The notes under the pieces were generated by a model. It was not told the DNA's origin. It saw only the letters and a program-made list of their open reading frames with translations, and made no database searches. A stretch of DNA of 64,000 bases from Planococcus sp. CP5-4_YE (GTDB taxonomy: Bacteria; Bacillota; Bacilli; Bacillales_A; Planococcaceae), in contig NZ_JAHPZO010000004.1 in NCBI RefSeq assembly GCF_019042655.1, positions 1-64,000 on the forward strand, in the 5' to 3' direction. Positions 17,835-27,284 of this stretch are shown one piece after another; position 1 is the first letter of the stretch; every line of letters starts with the position of its first letter. Position numbers and translations under genes: made by a program.

Positions 17835-19841
17835 ATGAGTGAAAAGCAGGATTTTTTGGCACAAACCCTAGCATATAACCATATTCCCTTCCCTATCATC
17901 ATTTTCGATCAAGAAGGACTCATCACTTGGTTCAACGGGCACGCCGAACGCATCTTTCAACTAAATACAGAAACCGCTAAAGGCCAACCCTTTTCCTATA
18001 TGAATCCAGAACAAGCCGCTTTCCATAAACAGCCCTGGGACATGTTGTTGGAAAGCACGAACCCTGTTCGATTCGAAAATATGGAAATCGGCCTTGGTAG
18101 CGGCGGACAAAACAATTCCACAGTCGTCACGAAAGCGTTCACATCGCATGGCGAACGTTTTCTTTTGACGATCTATGAGATCGATGACAGTTTAAGCGCT
18201 GATTCGGCGGCAAGAGAGTTGAGCCATCTCCGCCATGGGCTGGATGATTCGTTCATGATGACTTACTTCGATCAAGAGTTTCTTGTAACCTACGCGAATT
18301 CCCATTTCCTAAAACTTAGCAAATGGACCCCGAAACGCGTACTCGGCAAGCCTGTTTGGCAAATGTTCCACGACAGTGAAGAAGACCTTGAGTTTGTCGA
18401 TTCGATTCTGGAAAGTTTGAAGAGTGGGCAAGTATGGAACGGCGAAGCAAAAAAAGCGACAAAAGACGGTGAAACTTATTGGGTTGACCTGACAGCGATT
18501 CCAATGCAACTATCAGAAGCAGACGCTTATTATATCTTCCTTGAAAAAGACATCACAGAAACGAAACACGCCCAAAAGCATCTTGAGGAAATTGCATTTA
18601 TCGACCCGATTACAGGGCTAGAAAACCGCCATCGCCTTGAACAAGCTGTCGCGGAACACATCAAGGAAGGCCGCCATTTCTCTTTCCTGTTCCTCGATAT
18701 CGACCGTTTCTACACCTTGCGTGACGTATCGGATACCGATACTGAAAATGAATTACTGATCGAATTCACCAAGCGTTTACGCATGTATTTCTCGGATTCA
18801 TTGATCACAAGAGCGGGGCTTCATGAATTTGCGTTAATCACACCTTTGCCGAACTGGTTCATTGAGGGCTTCCTGCCTTATTTGCAGCAGCATCCAATCT
18901 ATATCGGCAATGCAGCAGTTCCACTCACCGTCAGCGGCGCCATCACGAAATATCCGGAAGACCAGCAAAGCTTCGTCCACTTGATCAAAGCTTCCTATGC
19001 GACCATCAAGAAAGTCAAAGACCGCGGCGGCAGCGCCATTTCCACTTTGACAGCAGACGACCACGAACGCCTGAACCGGAAAGCACTCATTGAAAAACGC
19101 CTTGTCCATGCGTTGGACCGGAAAAACCTGCAGTTGCTTTATCAGCCGCAAGTGAAGCTCTCGACTGGCACTGTCGAAAGCGTAGAAGCACTCGTCCGTT
19201 GGAATGATGCTGAAGTCGGTATTGTGACGCCTGATGAACTTATCCCAATCGCGGAAGAGAATGGCATGATCCATGAAATTGGCAGCTTTGTTTTGGAGAC
19301 CGCCTGTGCGCAACTGAAGGACTGGAAAGCGAAAGGAATCAATTTGCGCATCAGCATCAACTCATCCATCCGCGAATTTCGCGATAAGGACATGGCGAGC
19401 ATGCTGATCGAGCAAATCAAGGCAAATAATTGTGATCCCCAATCTCTGACGATCGAAATCACAGAGAAGTTTGCGCTTGAAGCGGAAGCCGAACGCTCGA
19501 TCATGCAACAAATGAACCGCTTGAACCAACAAGGCGTGCAATTTGCACTTGATGATTTCGGAACAGGTTATGCATCTTTCCGCTACATGCTGTTATTGCC
19601 AATTTCCTCGTTGAAGATCGATCAGACCATCATCCAATCGATTACAAAGCAGGAAAAAATGCAGAAAATGATCAACGGCATGATCCAGTTCGGTAAATCG
19701 CTTGATTTCCAAGTGGTCGCTGAAGGGGTCGAAACAAACGAACAGCTTGAATTGCTTCGAGTAATGGATTGCAATAGCATCCAAGGCTATATCGTCAGCC
19801 ACCCGATGAACGCTCAGGAACTTGAGCAGTGGATTAAATAA
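17835..19841 (+). CDS. PAS-PAS-GGDEF-EAL protein, probable c-di-GMP phosphodiesterase
   Basis: 668 residues: PAS domain about 10-115, second PAS about 125-245, GGDEF about 255-400 and EAL about 415-665, with no membrane segment. The GGDEF signature is degenerate (RAGLHEFAL), so cyclase activity is unlikely. The EAL domain keeps EALVRW, the Asn in RISINSS, EITEKF, LDDFGTGYASF, LKIDQT, AEGVET and IQGY, the set needed to hydrolyse cyclic di-GMP. The PAS domains probably sense a small ligand or redox state and the GGDEF part may bind GTP as an activator. It is a single gene with its own promoter and terminator. Confidence 0.9.
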   Translation: MSEKQDFLAQTLAYNHIPFPIIIFDQEGLITWFNGHAERIFQLNTETAKGQPFSYMNPEQAAFHKQPWDMLLESTNPVRFENMEIGLGSGGQNNSTVVTKAFTSHGERFLLTIYEIDDSLSADSAARELSHLRHGLDDSFMMTYFDQEFLVTYANSHFLKLSKWTPKRVLGKPVWQMFHDSEEDLEFVDSILESLKSGQVWNGEAKKATKDGETYWVDLTAIPMQLSEADAYYIFLEKDITETKHAQKHLEEIAFIDPITGLENRHRLEQAVAEHIKEGRHFSFLFLDIDRFYTLRDVSDTDTENELLIEFTKRLRMYFSDSLITRAGLHEFALITPLPNWFIEGFLPYLQQHPIYIGNAAVPLTVSGAITKYPEDQQSFVHLIKASYATIKKVKDRGGSAISTLTADDHERLNRKALIEKRLVHALDRKNLQLLYQPQVKLSTGTVESVEALVRWNDAEVGIVTPDELIPIAEENGMIHEIGSFVLETACAQLKDWKAKGINLRISINSSIREFRDKDMASMLIEQIKANNCDPQSLTIEITEKFALEAEAERSIMQQMNRLNQQGVQFALDDFGTGYASFRYMLLLPISSLKIDQTIIQSITKQEKMQKMINGMIQFGKSLDFQVVAEGVETNEQLELLRVMDCNSIQGYIVSHPMNAQELEQWIK

Positions 19842-19850
19842 TCTTTCTTC

Positions 19851-19887
19851 CCAGACTGTGGAAATACTCCGCGGTCTGGTTTTTTTG
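19851..19887 (+). terminator. Terminator after the GGDEF-EAL gene
   Basis: 11-bp stem 19851-19861/19869-19879 with two G-T pairs, followed by seven or more T. Confidence 0.85.
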
Positions 19888-19946
19888 TTGTGTGAGGGAT
19901 CGATAAGTGGGAATTTATTATGGCATAACTGAGTTTTTGAAGTTGG

Positions 19947-20090
19947 CATCACGTGGCTACTCGCTGTCCTGCTTTGGGTTGGCCTTTAGCAGCTTGGACA
20001 TTTCACTGACTATGGAGTGTTCACGGGCATTGGCTTTTTTACGAGTTGCCGGCTAGCGGGGAAATCGCTTCCCGGGATTAGTGGGAAATT
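19947..20090. repeat. Repeat family A, dispersed fourth copy
   Basis: Same elements as the tandem units at 545-1173: GCTTTGGGTTGGCC at 19971-19984, then an internally shortened centre, then GTTGCCGGCTAGCGGGG and the GAAATCGCTTCCCGGG end at 20045-20077. It lies in the 330-bp gap between the GGDEF-EAL gene and the exporter pair. No gene is seen in this gap. Confidence 0.7.
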
Positions 20091-20128
20091 GAGGCGTTAT
20101 TGCCAGATCCTGCATACATTATTTTCAG

Positions 20129-20160
20129 AAAAAAAGGCTGCCCGTAAAGCTGGCAGCCTG
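20129..20160 (-). terminator. Terminator after the threonine/serine exporter operon
   Basis: 8-bp stem AGGCTGCC/GGCAGCCT with a seven-T run on the minus strand. Confidence 0.85.
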
Positions 20161-20172
20161 TTGTTTAATCAA

Positions 20173-20640
20173 TCATTCCTGAGTGAAGCCCATTTTTTTC
20201 TGTGTCCGTCTTGCTTGATACTTGAAATACAATTGCATGATGACTTCTGCGAAAACCAGGCCCATTGCGATGGCACCTGAAATCATCAATGCCTGCACGG
20301 CAAAATCGACTGCTTCCATGTAATCATTTTCCACGATATTGCGCATCGCATTATATGCACGACTTCCGGGAACGAGCGGAATGATACCAGCGACACTGAA
20401 GATGATCATTGGCATTTTAAAGGTCTTCGCCAAAATGTGTGCAACAATGGCGACAATAAAGGCGCCGGCAAATGTCGCTTGAATCGGATCATCAAACAAG
20501 AGGAAATAGCTCCGGTAGACAAGCCATCCGCTCATTCCGACAAGCCCGCAACTGATTAGTGTCTTTCTTGGAATGTTAAAAATGATGCCGAATGCGCCGG
20601 CTGCCAAAAAACTTAAAAATGCCTCCAAAGGCCAGTTCAT
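20173..20640 (-). CDS. Threonine/serine exporter, small subunit (ThrE_2/YjjB-like)
   Basis: 155 residues with four or five hydrophobic helices. It matches the C-terminal half of ThrE-type exporters, including GIIPLVPGSRAYNAM around the middle. In split systems this small protein pairs with a larger ThrE_1/YjjP protein, encoded here by the next gene upstream, 12 bp away. The pair would export threonine, serine or related acids such as succinate. GGAGGAG lies before the ATG. Confidence 0.85.
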   Translation of the reverse strand: MNWPLEAFLSFLAAGAFGIIFNIPRKTLISCGLVGMSGWLVYRSYFLLFDDPIQATFAGAFIVAIVAHILAKTFKMPMIIFSVAGIIPLVPGSRAYNAMRNIVENDYMEAVDFAVQALMISGAIAMGLVFAEVIMQLYFKYQARRTQKKMGFTQE

Positions 20641-20652
20641 TCGATCTCCTCC

Positions 20653-21408
20653 TTAAAATGACAATACGATGGCGATACCAGCCCCGATGGCGAATGCCGT
20701 AAGAAAAGCTTCCGCACCCATCGACAGCCCCGAGACAAAATGGCCTGCCATCATATCGCGTACAGCGTTGGTGATCAGCAAGCCGGGAACGAGCGGCATG
20801 ACCGAACCAATGATGATGGTATCGGGATCATTGCCGAATCCGCTATACACCACTAATACCGCCAAAGTACCGATGGCGACTGCTCCGATAAATTCCGCGA
20901 AAAACTTGACCCTTGTTTTCACGAGTACCGTTTCCACAATATAAAATCCAATTCCCCCAATGAGAAAAGCGAATGGAATGTCCGCCCAGCCACCGCCCAT
21001 CAAAATGAGGAAGCAGGCACTGGCAACTGCTGCTGCAAGTACTTGCAGCCACAAAGGGAACAAGTAATGGTTTTTTTCGATTTCCGTCATTTCTTCATAC
21101 GCCTGCTGCAATGTCAGCTGTCCTGCTACGAGACGCCTTGAGACGGCATTGACGCGTGCTACCCGTTCGAGGTCGGTACGACGCCCGTGAATGCGTACAA
21201 AGCGCGTCGGTAAATCGTTGCTCGGGGAAAACATGATGCCCGCTGGAGTCACAAAGCAATGGGAATCCATCATATTTTGCGAAACCGCCATCCGGATCAT
21301 CGTATCTTCCACCCGATATGTCTCCGCGCCGCTTTCCATCATGACTTTTCCGGCCAATAGAAAACAATCCAGCGCAAGTTCTCTTCTGACTTCCGATATT
21401 TCGGCCAT
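20653..21408 (-). CDS. Threonine/serine exporter, large subunit (ThrE_1/YjjP-like)
   Basis: 251 residues: a soluble N-terminal part (about 1-110, including MMESGAETYRVEDTM) and five hydrophobic helices. The GSVMPLVPGLLITNAVRDMMAGH stretch is the family hallmark and mirrors the smaller partner's GIIPLVPGSRAYN. The start at 21408 follows GGGGGAAG at good spacing; the frame to 21498 would run into the preceding terminator. It forms a two-gene operon with the small subunit. Confidence 0.87.
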   Translation of the reverse strand: MAEISEVRRELALDCFLLAGKVMMESGAETYRVEDTMIRMAVSQNMMDSHCFVTPAGIMFSPSNDLPTRFVRIHGRRTDLERVARVNAVSRRLVAGQLTLQQAYEEMTEIEKNHYLFPLWLQVLAAAVASACFLILMGGGWADIPFAFLIGGIGFYIVETVLVKTRVKFFAEFIGAVAIGTLAVLVVYSGFGNDPDTIIIGSVMPLVPGLLITNAVRDMMAGHFVSGLSMGAEAFLTAFAIGAGIAIVLSF

Positions 21409-21461
21409 CTGGTCTTCCCCCCTTTTTTCTTCTGTACCATCATACCGCAGGCAAGGCAAAA

Positions 21462-21489
21462 ATAAAACGCTCCGGTTACCGGAGCGTTT
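21462..21489 (-). terminator. Terminator after the alcohol dehydrogenase gene
   Basis: Near-perfect 12-bp inverted repeat AAACGCTCCGGT/ACCGGAGCGTTT with a T-rich run on the minus strand. Confidence 0.8.
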
Positions 21490-21501
21490 CATCGGCATTT
21501 T

Positions 21502-22641
21502 TTAAGGTTTTAAAATGACTTTGGTGCATTCGTCTTCGTGGTCATTGAAAATCTGATAAGCCTTACTCGCTTGATCGAGCGGCACGATGTGGGAGATGAT
21601 CTCACGCGGATCGAACTCCCCTTTTTCGATTTTATCGAACAACATTGGCATTAAATGAATAACCGGGGCTTGCCCCATCTTCATCGTCACGTTGCGCTCG
21701 AACAAATTGCCGAGTGGAAATTGATTATAGGTCAACCCATAGACGCCCGTCAATTGAATGGTCCCGAATTTACTGACGGCATCTTTGGCGATATCAATTG
21801 CGCTCAGCGTTCCGCCCTGTAGCATCAGCTTCTGCTGTACGGCTTCCGCAGTCGATTTCTTGCCGTCCATCCCTACACAATCAATGACGACTCGAGCTCC
21901 GCCTTGTGTGATTTCATGAATCAGTGCACCCGTGTTATCATGCTGGCTGAAGTCGACAATTTCTACATTGTTCATCTTTTTCGCTTTTTCCATCCGATAC
22001 GGCAGTTCATCCACCGCAATAACCCGCGCTGCGCCTTTCATCCAGGCAAATTTCTGGGTCATGAGCCCGATTGGCCCACAGCCAAGAACAACAACCGTGT
22101 CGCCTTCTTTGACTCCGGCATGTTCAACGCTCCACCAAGCTGTCGGTAACACATCCGATAAGAAAAGTACTTGCTCATCTTCGAGCTCTGAAGATTCCGG
22201 AATGACAAATGGCACGAAGTTGGCATAAGGTACACGCAGATATTCAGCTTGGCCTCCTGAATAATCGCCATAGCGTTCCGTCAAACCGAAATAGGCACCT
22301 GTATCGAAATGAGGATTGCCGTTTGAGTTGTCGCATTGACTTTCCATTTCGTTCGAGCAATAGAAGCAATGCCCGCAGCTAATATTGAAGGGCAGGACGA
22401 TGCGATCGCCTTTTTTCACTTTCGTGACATCCGGCCCTACCTCTTCAACAATACCCATCGGTTCATGGCCGATGACCGTATTCTTGGTAGTGGGCAATGC
22501 CCCTTGATAGATGTGCAAATCTGTTCCGCAAATGGCGGTAGAAGTGATTTTAACGATAATATCATCACGTTTTTGGATTTCCGGCGTTTTTACTTCTTTG
22601 ACTTGCATATCTTTTGTTCCTTGAAATGTTACTGCCTTCAT
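21502..22641 (-). CDS. Zinc-dependent alcohol dehydrogenase (AdhB-like)
   Basis: 379 residues of the medium-chain dehydrogenase family. Catalytic zinc ligands are Cys38 and His43 region (ICGTDLH) and GHEPMG; the structural zinc site is the Cys cluster SCGHCFYCSNEMESQC. The NAD-binding motif is VVLGCGPIGL. The family, which includes AdhB of Bacillus subtilis and glutathione-independent formaldehyde dehydrogenases, oxidises small alcohols or aldehydes. The start at 22641 has GGGAGGGG just upstream. The specific substrate is not visible. It is a single gene bounded by terminators. Confidence 0.87.
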   Translation of the reverse strand: MKAVTFQGTKDMQVKEVKTPEIQKRDDIIVKITSTAICGTDLHIYQGALPTTKNTVIGHEPMGIVEEVGPDVTKVKKGDRIVLPFNISCGHCFYCSNEMESQCDNSNGNPHFDTGAYFGLTERYGDYSGGQAEYLRVPYANFVPFVIPESSELEDEQVLFLSDVLPTAWWSVEHAGVKEGDTVVVLGCGPIGLMTQKFAWMKGAARVIAVDELPYRMEKAKKMNNVEIVDFSQHDNTGALIHEITQGGARVVIDCVGMDGKKSTAEAVQQKLMLQGGTLSAIDIAKDAVSKFGTIQLTGVYGLTYNQFPLGNLFERNVTMKMGQAPVIHLMPMLFDKIEKGEFDPREIISHIVPLDQASKAYQIFNDHEDECTKVILKP

Positions 22642-22745
22642 ATTTTCCCCTCCCATTTAGTGATTTCAGAATATTTTTCTTATTCCCGTTTTCTGTCAGT
22701 GCAAACGTTCATTTTCCAATTATATTCCATCTGAAAAGCACAAAT

Positions 22746-22771
22746 AGCGGATCTCCCTAAAGAGATCCGCT
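22746..22771 (-). terminator. Hairpin after the beta-propeller gene
   Basis: Perfect 10-bp stem AGCGGATCTC/GAGATCCGCT with a 6-base loop. The T-run is poor, so confidence is moderate. Confidence 0.6.
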
Positions 22772-22785
22772 CACAGAAAACATAT

Positions 22786-24969
22786 TCATTGCAGGGGTAA
22801 CGTATCGAGTGGTTCGAAATCCGACAAACGATAGCTTCTGACTTCAGTATTAGCCACTGTATACAAAGCGTCTTTTGCATAAGCCAAGCGCTGGACCGAT
22901 GTATTCCAGTCTTCATAAGGCTGGTCGGACGTTTGGGTTAAATCGGCTGATAGCTCAATTCCTTCTGGCGTGATCGAGTAAATTAAAGCCCCTTCTGCCT
23001 GAAATTCGATATATTCCATGCCGTCGCCCTCATAGATCGATACCGGGAAACCGAATAAGCTCTGCTGTTCATTACGGAATAAAGCCTTGTGGTCGTATTG
23101 CAAGGCAGAATAGGTTCCAGGGCCGCCGATGATTTCCGTATCGGTTTCCTTGGGGTCGCTCATATCGCTGACATCGAACAGCGATATTTTCATGCCGCCG
23201 GTCACGATCCGCGGCTCGCCGCCCCCTTTCGCTGGCTCGATTTTTGTATCGTAGCCAAAACCAATCAAATGCTTGTCATCAAGCGGATGCAAATAATTGG
23301 AAAATCCAGGTATTTTCAATTCACCTAACACTTCTGGAGCGGTAGGGTCTGAAACATCGATGGCAAACAACGGATCGGTCTCACGGAACGTCACCATATA
23401 GGCTTTACTGCCGATAAAGCGGACCGAATAGATGCGTTCACTCGGTGCCAAGTTTTCCACTGAACCGACTTGCTCCAATTGTTCATCTAAAATGAACAGA
23501 TGATTTTTCGGCTCGGAAGCCGGTGTCCAGGCGGTTCCTTCTGTTGTCGCCAAACGAAAATACCCTTCGAATTCATCCATCGAAAATTGGTTCAACAAGG
23601 AACCTTTCACCCGAGCCGAAGCGATAAATTCTACCAAAGTGCCATCCAAGCCGAATTTGAAGATTTCCGTGTCCGCTTGCTGTGGCACCCAAAGCGCCGT
23701 ATCTTCAAACTCCCCTTCAGCCGTCTCAAACGCAGAAGCCGTCAAATAGAGATGCTGTTCGTTCATATACAGCTGTTCATTGCCGCCCAAAAAGCCTTTT
23801 GTGGAAATTTTGTTTGACGCAGGCGCTTCCATGCTAACAGAGGTGATGACGCTATAGCTCCCTTCCATTGTCCCTGGCAAGATCGTCAGGTTTTCATAAG
23901 GCAAGGGTTCAAACTCTCCACCTTGCGCGGAATCGAATAGTGTTGGCCGCAATTCCATATCAGGCTGCTCCTCCAATATCCAGTAATTCAGAAACACATT
24001 ACTGACATAATACAGGGTGCCATTTGATAGCCTCGCATTATTGAATGTGCCTTCATTGCCGAATTCGCGGATCAGCTCCGGCTTCTCAGGTGAAGTTATA
24101 TCATAGAGAGAGACGACTGTGATACCGGAATAAGGCATAAAGCTTTCCACTTCCACATCTCCTTCGGTTCCCATGAGCGAAAAGCGGCTGGAAATGACAG
24201 CAAGCGTATCGCCGGATAAGAATAATTCCTCTGGATACGTTTCCCCGTCAAACTCCACCACTGCTGCAAGCTCCATGTTCCCCGGGTCTCTGATATCGGA
24301 AATCACCACACGCGACTCGCTGACGGAATATAAATATTCGCCGTCCGTTTGCACAATATCCCCTTCATCGATACCTTCGACCTGGTTATTTGTGGACGAA
24401 TGGTCGCCGCCTCCCATTCCCCCTGACTCGCCTGAAGCGCTATCCTCCGCTTCCTCTACCCCTTCACCGAAGCCGCGATAAAACGGATTATCTTTTTGGA
24501 GATTCAGCAATCGCGTAAAATAAGTACGCAGTTCCTCTTCCCCGCTCAGGTTCTGGACTTCGTCTTGTATCGTGAACTCGAGTTGGTTTGTCGAAAAGCT
24601 TTTCAGGAAACTGCTCGATAAAGCGGCTTTGGTGACATGAAGCGTATAGTCTCCGCTAGCGATATCTGGGACTTCGAGCGTCTGCCCTCCATTCGCCAAC
24701 CGCATATCGAGATCGAGCTTTCGGCCATCTGTGCTTGTGAGGTAAACGGCTCCTTTTTCAATCGCATCCGCATCGAGCGGTGCTGAGAAATTTGCCCGCC
24801 AGCCGGATTCTGAAAGGGCTGTGGAAGATCCACTGATGGCTACATTTTCCGTCAGCGTAATAAAAGCTATACCTGAAAACACCAAAAGAATCGCCGCTAT
24901 CCACCACGCTCTGCTCCATTTCACAAACACCACGCCCTTTCCATGCCATTTCCCCATTAGACCCTTCAC
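22786..24969 (-). CDS. Membrane-anchored C-terminal beta-propeller protein
   Basis: 727 residues. An N-terminal membrane helix (about 21-40) is followed by a small domain (about 50-135), an acidic Gly/Ser linker (about 165-190) and the NNQVEGIDEGDIVQTDGEYL start of a large extracellular beta-propeller (about 195-720). The hallmark identifies the family of secreted proteins with a propeller distantly related to WD repeats; their role is unknown. The GTG at 24969 is followed by an ATG at 24957 and a further GTG, so the exact start is uncertain. The AlaX gene lies 25 bp upstream, probably in the same operon. Confidence 0.8.
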   Translation of the reverse strand: MKGLMGKWHGKGVVFVKWSRAWWIAAILLVFSGIAFITLTENVAISGSSTALSESGWRANFSAPLDADAIEKGAVYLTSTDGRKLDLDMRLANGGQTLEVPDIASGDYTLHVTKAALSSSFLKSFSTNQLEFTIQDEVQNLSGEEELRTYFTRLLNLQKDNPFYRGFGEGVEEAEDSASGESGGMGGGDHSSTNNQVEGIDEGDIVQTDGEYLYSVSESRVVISDIRDPGNMELAAVVEFDGETYPEELFLSGDTLAVISSRFSLMGTEGDVEVESFMPYSGITVVSLYDITSPEKPELIREFGNEGTFNNARLSNGTLYYVSNVFLNYWILEEQPDMELRPTLFDSAQGGEFEPLPYENLTILPGTMEGSYSVITSVSMEAPASNKISTKGFLGGNEQLYMNEQHLYLTASAFETAEGEFEDTALWVPQQADTEIFKFGLDGTLVEFIASARVKGSLLNQFSMDEFEGYFRLATTEGTAWTPASEPKNHLFILDEQLEQVGSVENLAPSERIYSVRFIGSKAYMVTFRETDPLFAIDVSDPTAPEVLGELKIPGFSNYLHPLDDKHLIGFGYDTKIEPAKGGGEPRIVTGGMKISLFDVSDMSDPKETDTEIIGGPGTYSALQYDHKALFRNEQQSLFGFPVSIYEGDGMEYIEFQAEGALIYSITPEGIELSADLTQTSDQPYEDWNTSVQRLAYAKDALYTVANTEVRSYRLSDFEPLDTLPLQ

Positions 24970-24994
24970 ATCTTCAAAAGGTTACAGCTGATGT

Positions 24995-26173
24995 TCAGCC
25001 ATTTGCATGAAGTTCGTTGAAAATTTCCCGGAAGTGTTCGAACGGTTTTTCGGTATTGCCGCCGCCCTGCGCAAGTGCAGGTGTTCCGCCTCCCTTGCCG
25101 TCTGTTTCTTGAAGCAAGCGTTTCAGGGTCTCTCTCATATCGGCAGAAGACTCTTTGCCTCTTGCACATACCAAGCGAATACCGCTTTGTGCCTGCGCTG
25201 CAAACAATAGGCAGACAGACGGGTATTCTTCAGTTATCAGGCGTGCCAGCTGCTGCAATTCCTTGACTGGCCGGTCACCGAAATTCCGGACCAAGATGCC
25301 ATCTTCCGGCGACAAGGCTTTTGTTTCAGCTAGCAAAAGTTGTTTTTTCAATTCTACAATTTCTTTGTCGGCTGCAATTTTTTCTGACAGCAAAAGATCT
25401 GTAGCTTGCACCATTTCCGCAAGTGGGGCATTCAGCTTCCCGATCAATGCATCGCTCATGTCGCTCAACTTGCCGAAATGTTCGAGCGCTCGTTCTCCGC
25501 ATAGAAAATAGAGCCGCGTGCCGCCTTTCGCTTTTTCTGTGCCAAGAATTTTCATAAGCCCGATTCCCGCTGTATTGTCCGGATGCGTGCCGCCGCAGGC
25601 ATTCAAATCGGTCCCCTCTATTTCCACCAAGCGGATGTCGCCTGTGACAGCGGGCGGCTTCCGAAGAGCCAATTGCCCAAGCTGCTGTCCATTTACAAAA
25701 CGGGTGCGGATCGGCAAATGCTGGCTAATGATCCGGTTGGCTTCAAGTTCCACTTGCTGCAATGTTTCACGGTCAATGGCCGCTTGATGCAAATCGATCG
25801 ACACCCGCTCTTGGCCAAGATGGAAACTGGTGGTCTGGTAGCCATGACGATCTTCCAGTAAAGCGCTCAAAAGATGCTGGCCGGCATGTTGCTGCATATG
25901 GTCCCATCTTCTTTGCCAATCCAGCACCGCCTTGTATTCGCCTGGCTCCAGCTGCCGGTCCAAGTAATGGCGAATTTCCCCATCCTGATTTTGCACATCA
26001 AGCACTGCGGCCGGTCCAATCACTCCCTGGTCTGCTGACTGTCCGCCCCCTTCCGGATAAAAGCAGGTCTTGTCGAGGACTACATACTGCCCACTTTCGT
26101 CTACTGCCGAGTCAGCCACTTGAACTATTATTTCTTTTAAATGAGGATCTTCGTAATATAATTTTTTCGTCAT
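24995..26173 (-). CDS. Alanyl-tRNA editing protein, long form (AlaX-L)
   Basis: 392 residues. It has the editing domain of alanyl-tRNA synthetase without the catalytic aminoacylation domain. Zinc ligands are visible in QHAGQHLL (HxxxH) and CGGTH (CxxxH), and PEGGGQSADQG lies near the start. A C-terminal DHHA1 domain (about 260-392) ends in GKGGGTPALAQGGG. The protein hydrolyses mischarged Ser- or Gly-tRNA(Ala) in trans. The ATG is preceded by AAAGGAG. It is the first gene of a likely pair with the beta-propeller gene; no functional link is known. Confidence 0.9.
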   Translation of the reverse strand: MTKKLYYEDPHLKEIIVQVADSAVDESGQYVVLDKTCFYPEGGGQSADQGVIGPAAVLDVQNQDGEIRHYLDRQLEPGEYKAVLDWQRRWDHMQQHAGQHLLSALLEDRHGYQTTSFHLGQERVSIDLHQAAIDRETLQQVELEANRIISQHLPIRTRFVNGQQLGQLALRKPPAVTGDIRLVEIEGTDLNACGGTHPDNTAGIGLMKILGTEKAKGGTRLYFLCGERALEHFGKLSDMSDALIGKLNAPLAEMVQATDLLLSEKIAADKEIVELKKQLLLAETKALSPEDGILVRNFGDRPVKELQQLARLITEEYPSVCLLFAAQAQSGIRLVCARGKESSADMRETLKRLLQETDGKGGGTPALAQGGGNTEKPFEHFREIFNELHANG

Positions 26174-26267
26174 ATGAAATCTCCTTTTTACGGAATTCCG
26201 CTGATGCGTTTACTGCCTCTCCATAAGTGGAATGGTTGAGTAATGATGAAGAATGGAGGACTTACGC

Positions 26268-27179
26268 ATGGCCGGATTCACACATTCCGTACTATTGTAT
26301 AATGCTCAGGCAGGTGCGTCCACGTTAGATGCGGTAATGGGCTTGGCTGTACCGCAGCTCGCAGCATCTTCTAAAACATTGGAACTGATCAAAACCGATT
26401 CCCCGGAAGAAATGGAATCGCTCTGTCGTTCGGCCGCCGAACGCGCCGACGCATTGTTCGTCGCGGGCGGCGATGGCACCGTCCATCTAGCTGCACACGC
26501 ACTCAGCTCAATCGACAACCCGCCTCCACTTGGCATCTTGCCGAGCGGAACGTGCAACGATTTTGCACGCACGATGAATATTCCGTTGTACCTGGACGAG
26601 GCAGCAAAAAGCTTAAGCCAAGGCACACTGCAACAAGTCGACACGGCTACTATCAACGAAGGGACTTTCCTGAACTTCGCAGGCATCGGATTAATCACGG
26701 ATGCTTCCTTCAATATCGATCCCGACCTAAAAGAACGCTACGGTAAGCTCAGCTATTTCATGAGCGCAATGCAAACGATGAGACAAGCAGAGTCGTTTAA
26801 TGTGTCACTGGTGATCGATGGGCAAGCATACGAAGAAGAAGCTGTCGTTGTGCTGGCCATGAACGGAAAATCCATCGGCACCCATTTATTTCCTATGCAA
26901 AGCATTGACCCTGCTGATGGGCTCTTGGATGTTTTCATCATCCAAAGTTCATCATTCGCCGCTATACGCGAATGGTTTTCATTGTCTAAACCCAATCTTA
27001 CTGCAGAAGATCTCGAGCACATCATCCATTTGCAGGGACGAGAAATCGAAATCCAGACAGACGCGCCGATGGATATTGACACGGATGGCGAAATCTACAT
27101 GAAGACTCCGGCATCGATTAGTGTTAAACCAGGAAAACTCAATTTGCTTGTGCCGAAAGAAGAAGATATTCTTACGTAA
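26268..27179 (+). CDS. Diacylglycerol kinase-family lipid kinase (YegS/DgkB-like)
   Basis: 303 residues. The kinase motif GGDGTVH lies at about 70-76 and LPSGTCNDFART at about 92-103, and the C-terminal beta domain contains DTDGEIY, as in the DgkB/YegS family. These enzymes phosphorylate diacylglycerol or related lipids at the membrane. The N-terminal motif is YNAQAG, slightly different from the usual NPxAG. The ATG at 26268 is chosen because GGAGG lies 8 bases upstream; an ATG at 26253 overlaps that site. Confidence 0.87.
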   Translation: MAGFTHSVLLYNAQAGASTLDAVMGLAVPQLAASSKTLELIKTDSPEEMESLCRSAAERADALFVAGGDGTVHLAAHALSSIDNPPPLGILPSGTCNDFARTMNIPLYLDEAAKSLSQGTLQQVDTATINEGTFLNFAGIGLITDASFNIDPDLKERYGKLSYFMSAMQTMRQAESFNVSLVIDGQAYEEEAVVVLAMNGKSIGTHLFPMQSIDPADGLLDVFIIQSSSFAAIREWFSLSKPNLTAEDLEHIIHLQGREIEIQTDAPMDIDTDGEIYMKTPASISVKPGKLNLLVPKEEDILT

Positions 27180-27182
27180 AAA

Positions 27183-27240
27183 AACTGCCGGATGCTACTC
27201 GGCAGTTGAAGGAACGGGCTCTACGCCTGTTCTTTTTTAT
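27183..27240. terminator. Double hairpin, bidirectional terminator
   Basis: Two adjacent stems, AACTGCCG/CGGCAGTT (27183-27190/27200-27207) and GAACGGGC/GCCTGTTC (27212-27219/27225-27232), with T-runs on both sides. Parts of both loops (GGATGCTAC and CTACGCCT) are repeated in inverted form at 27268-27280, so an alternative fold is possible. Confidence 0.75.
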
Positions 27241-27284
27241 TTACTTTGAATAGAGATCGATTCTTCTAGGCGTAGCATCCAACT

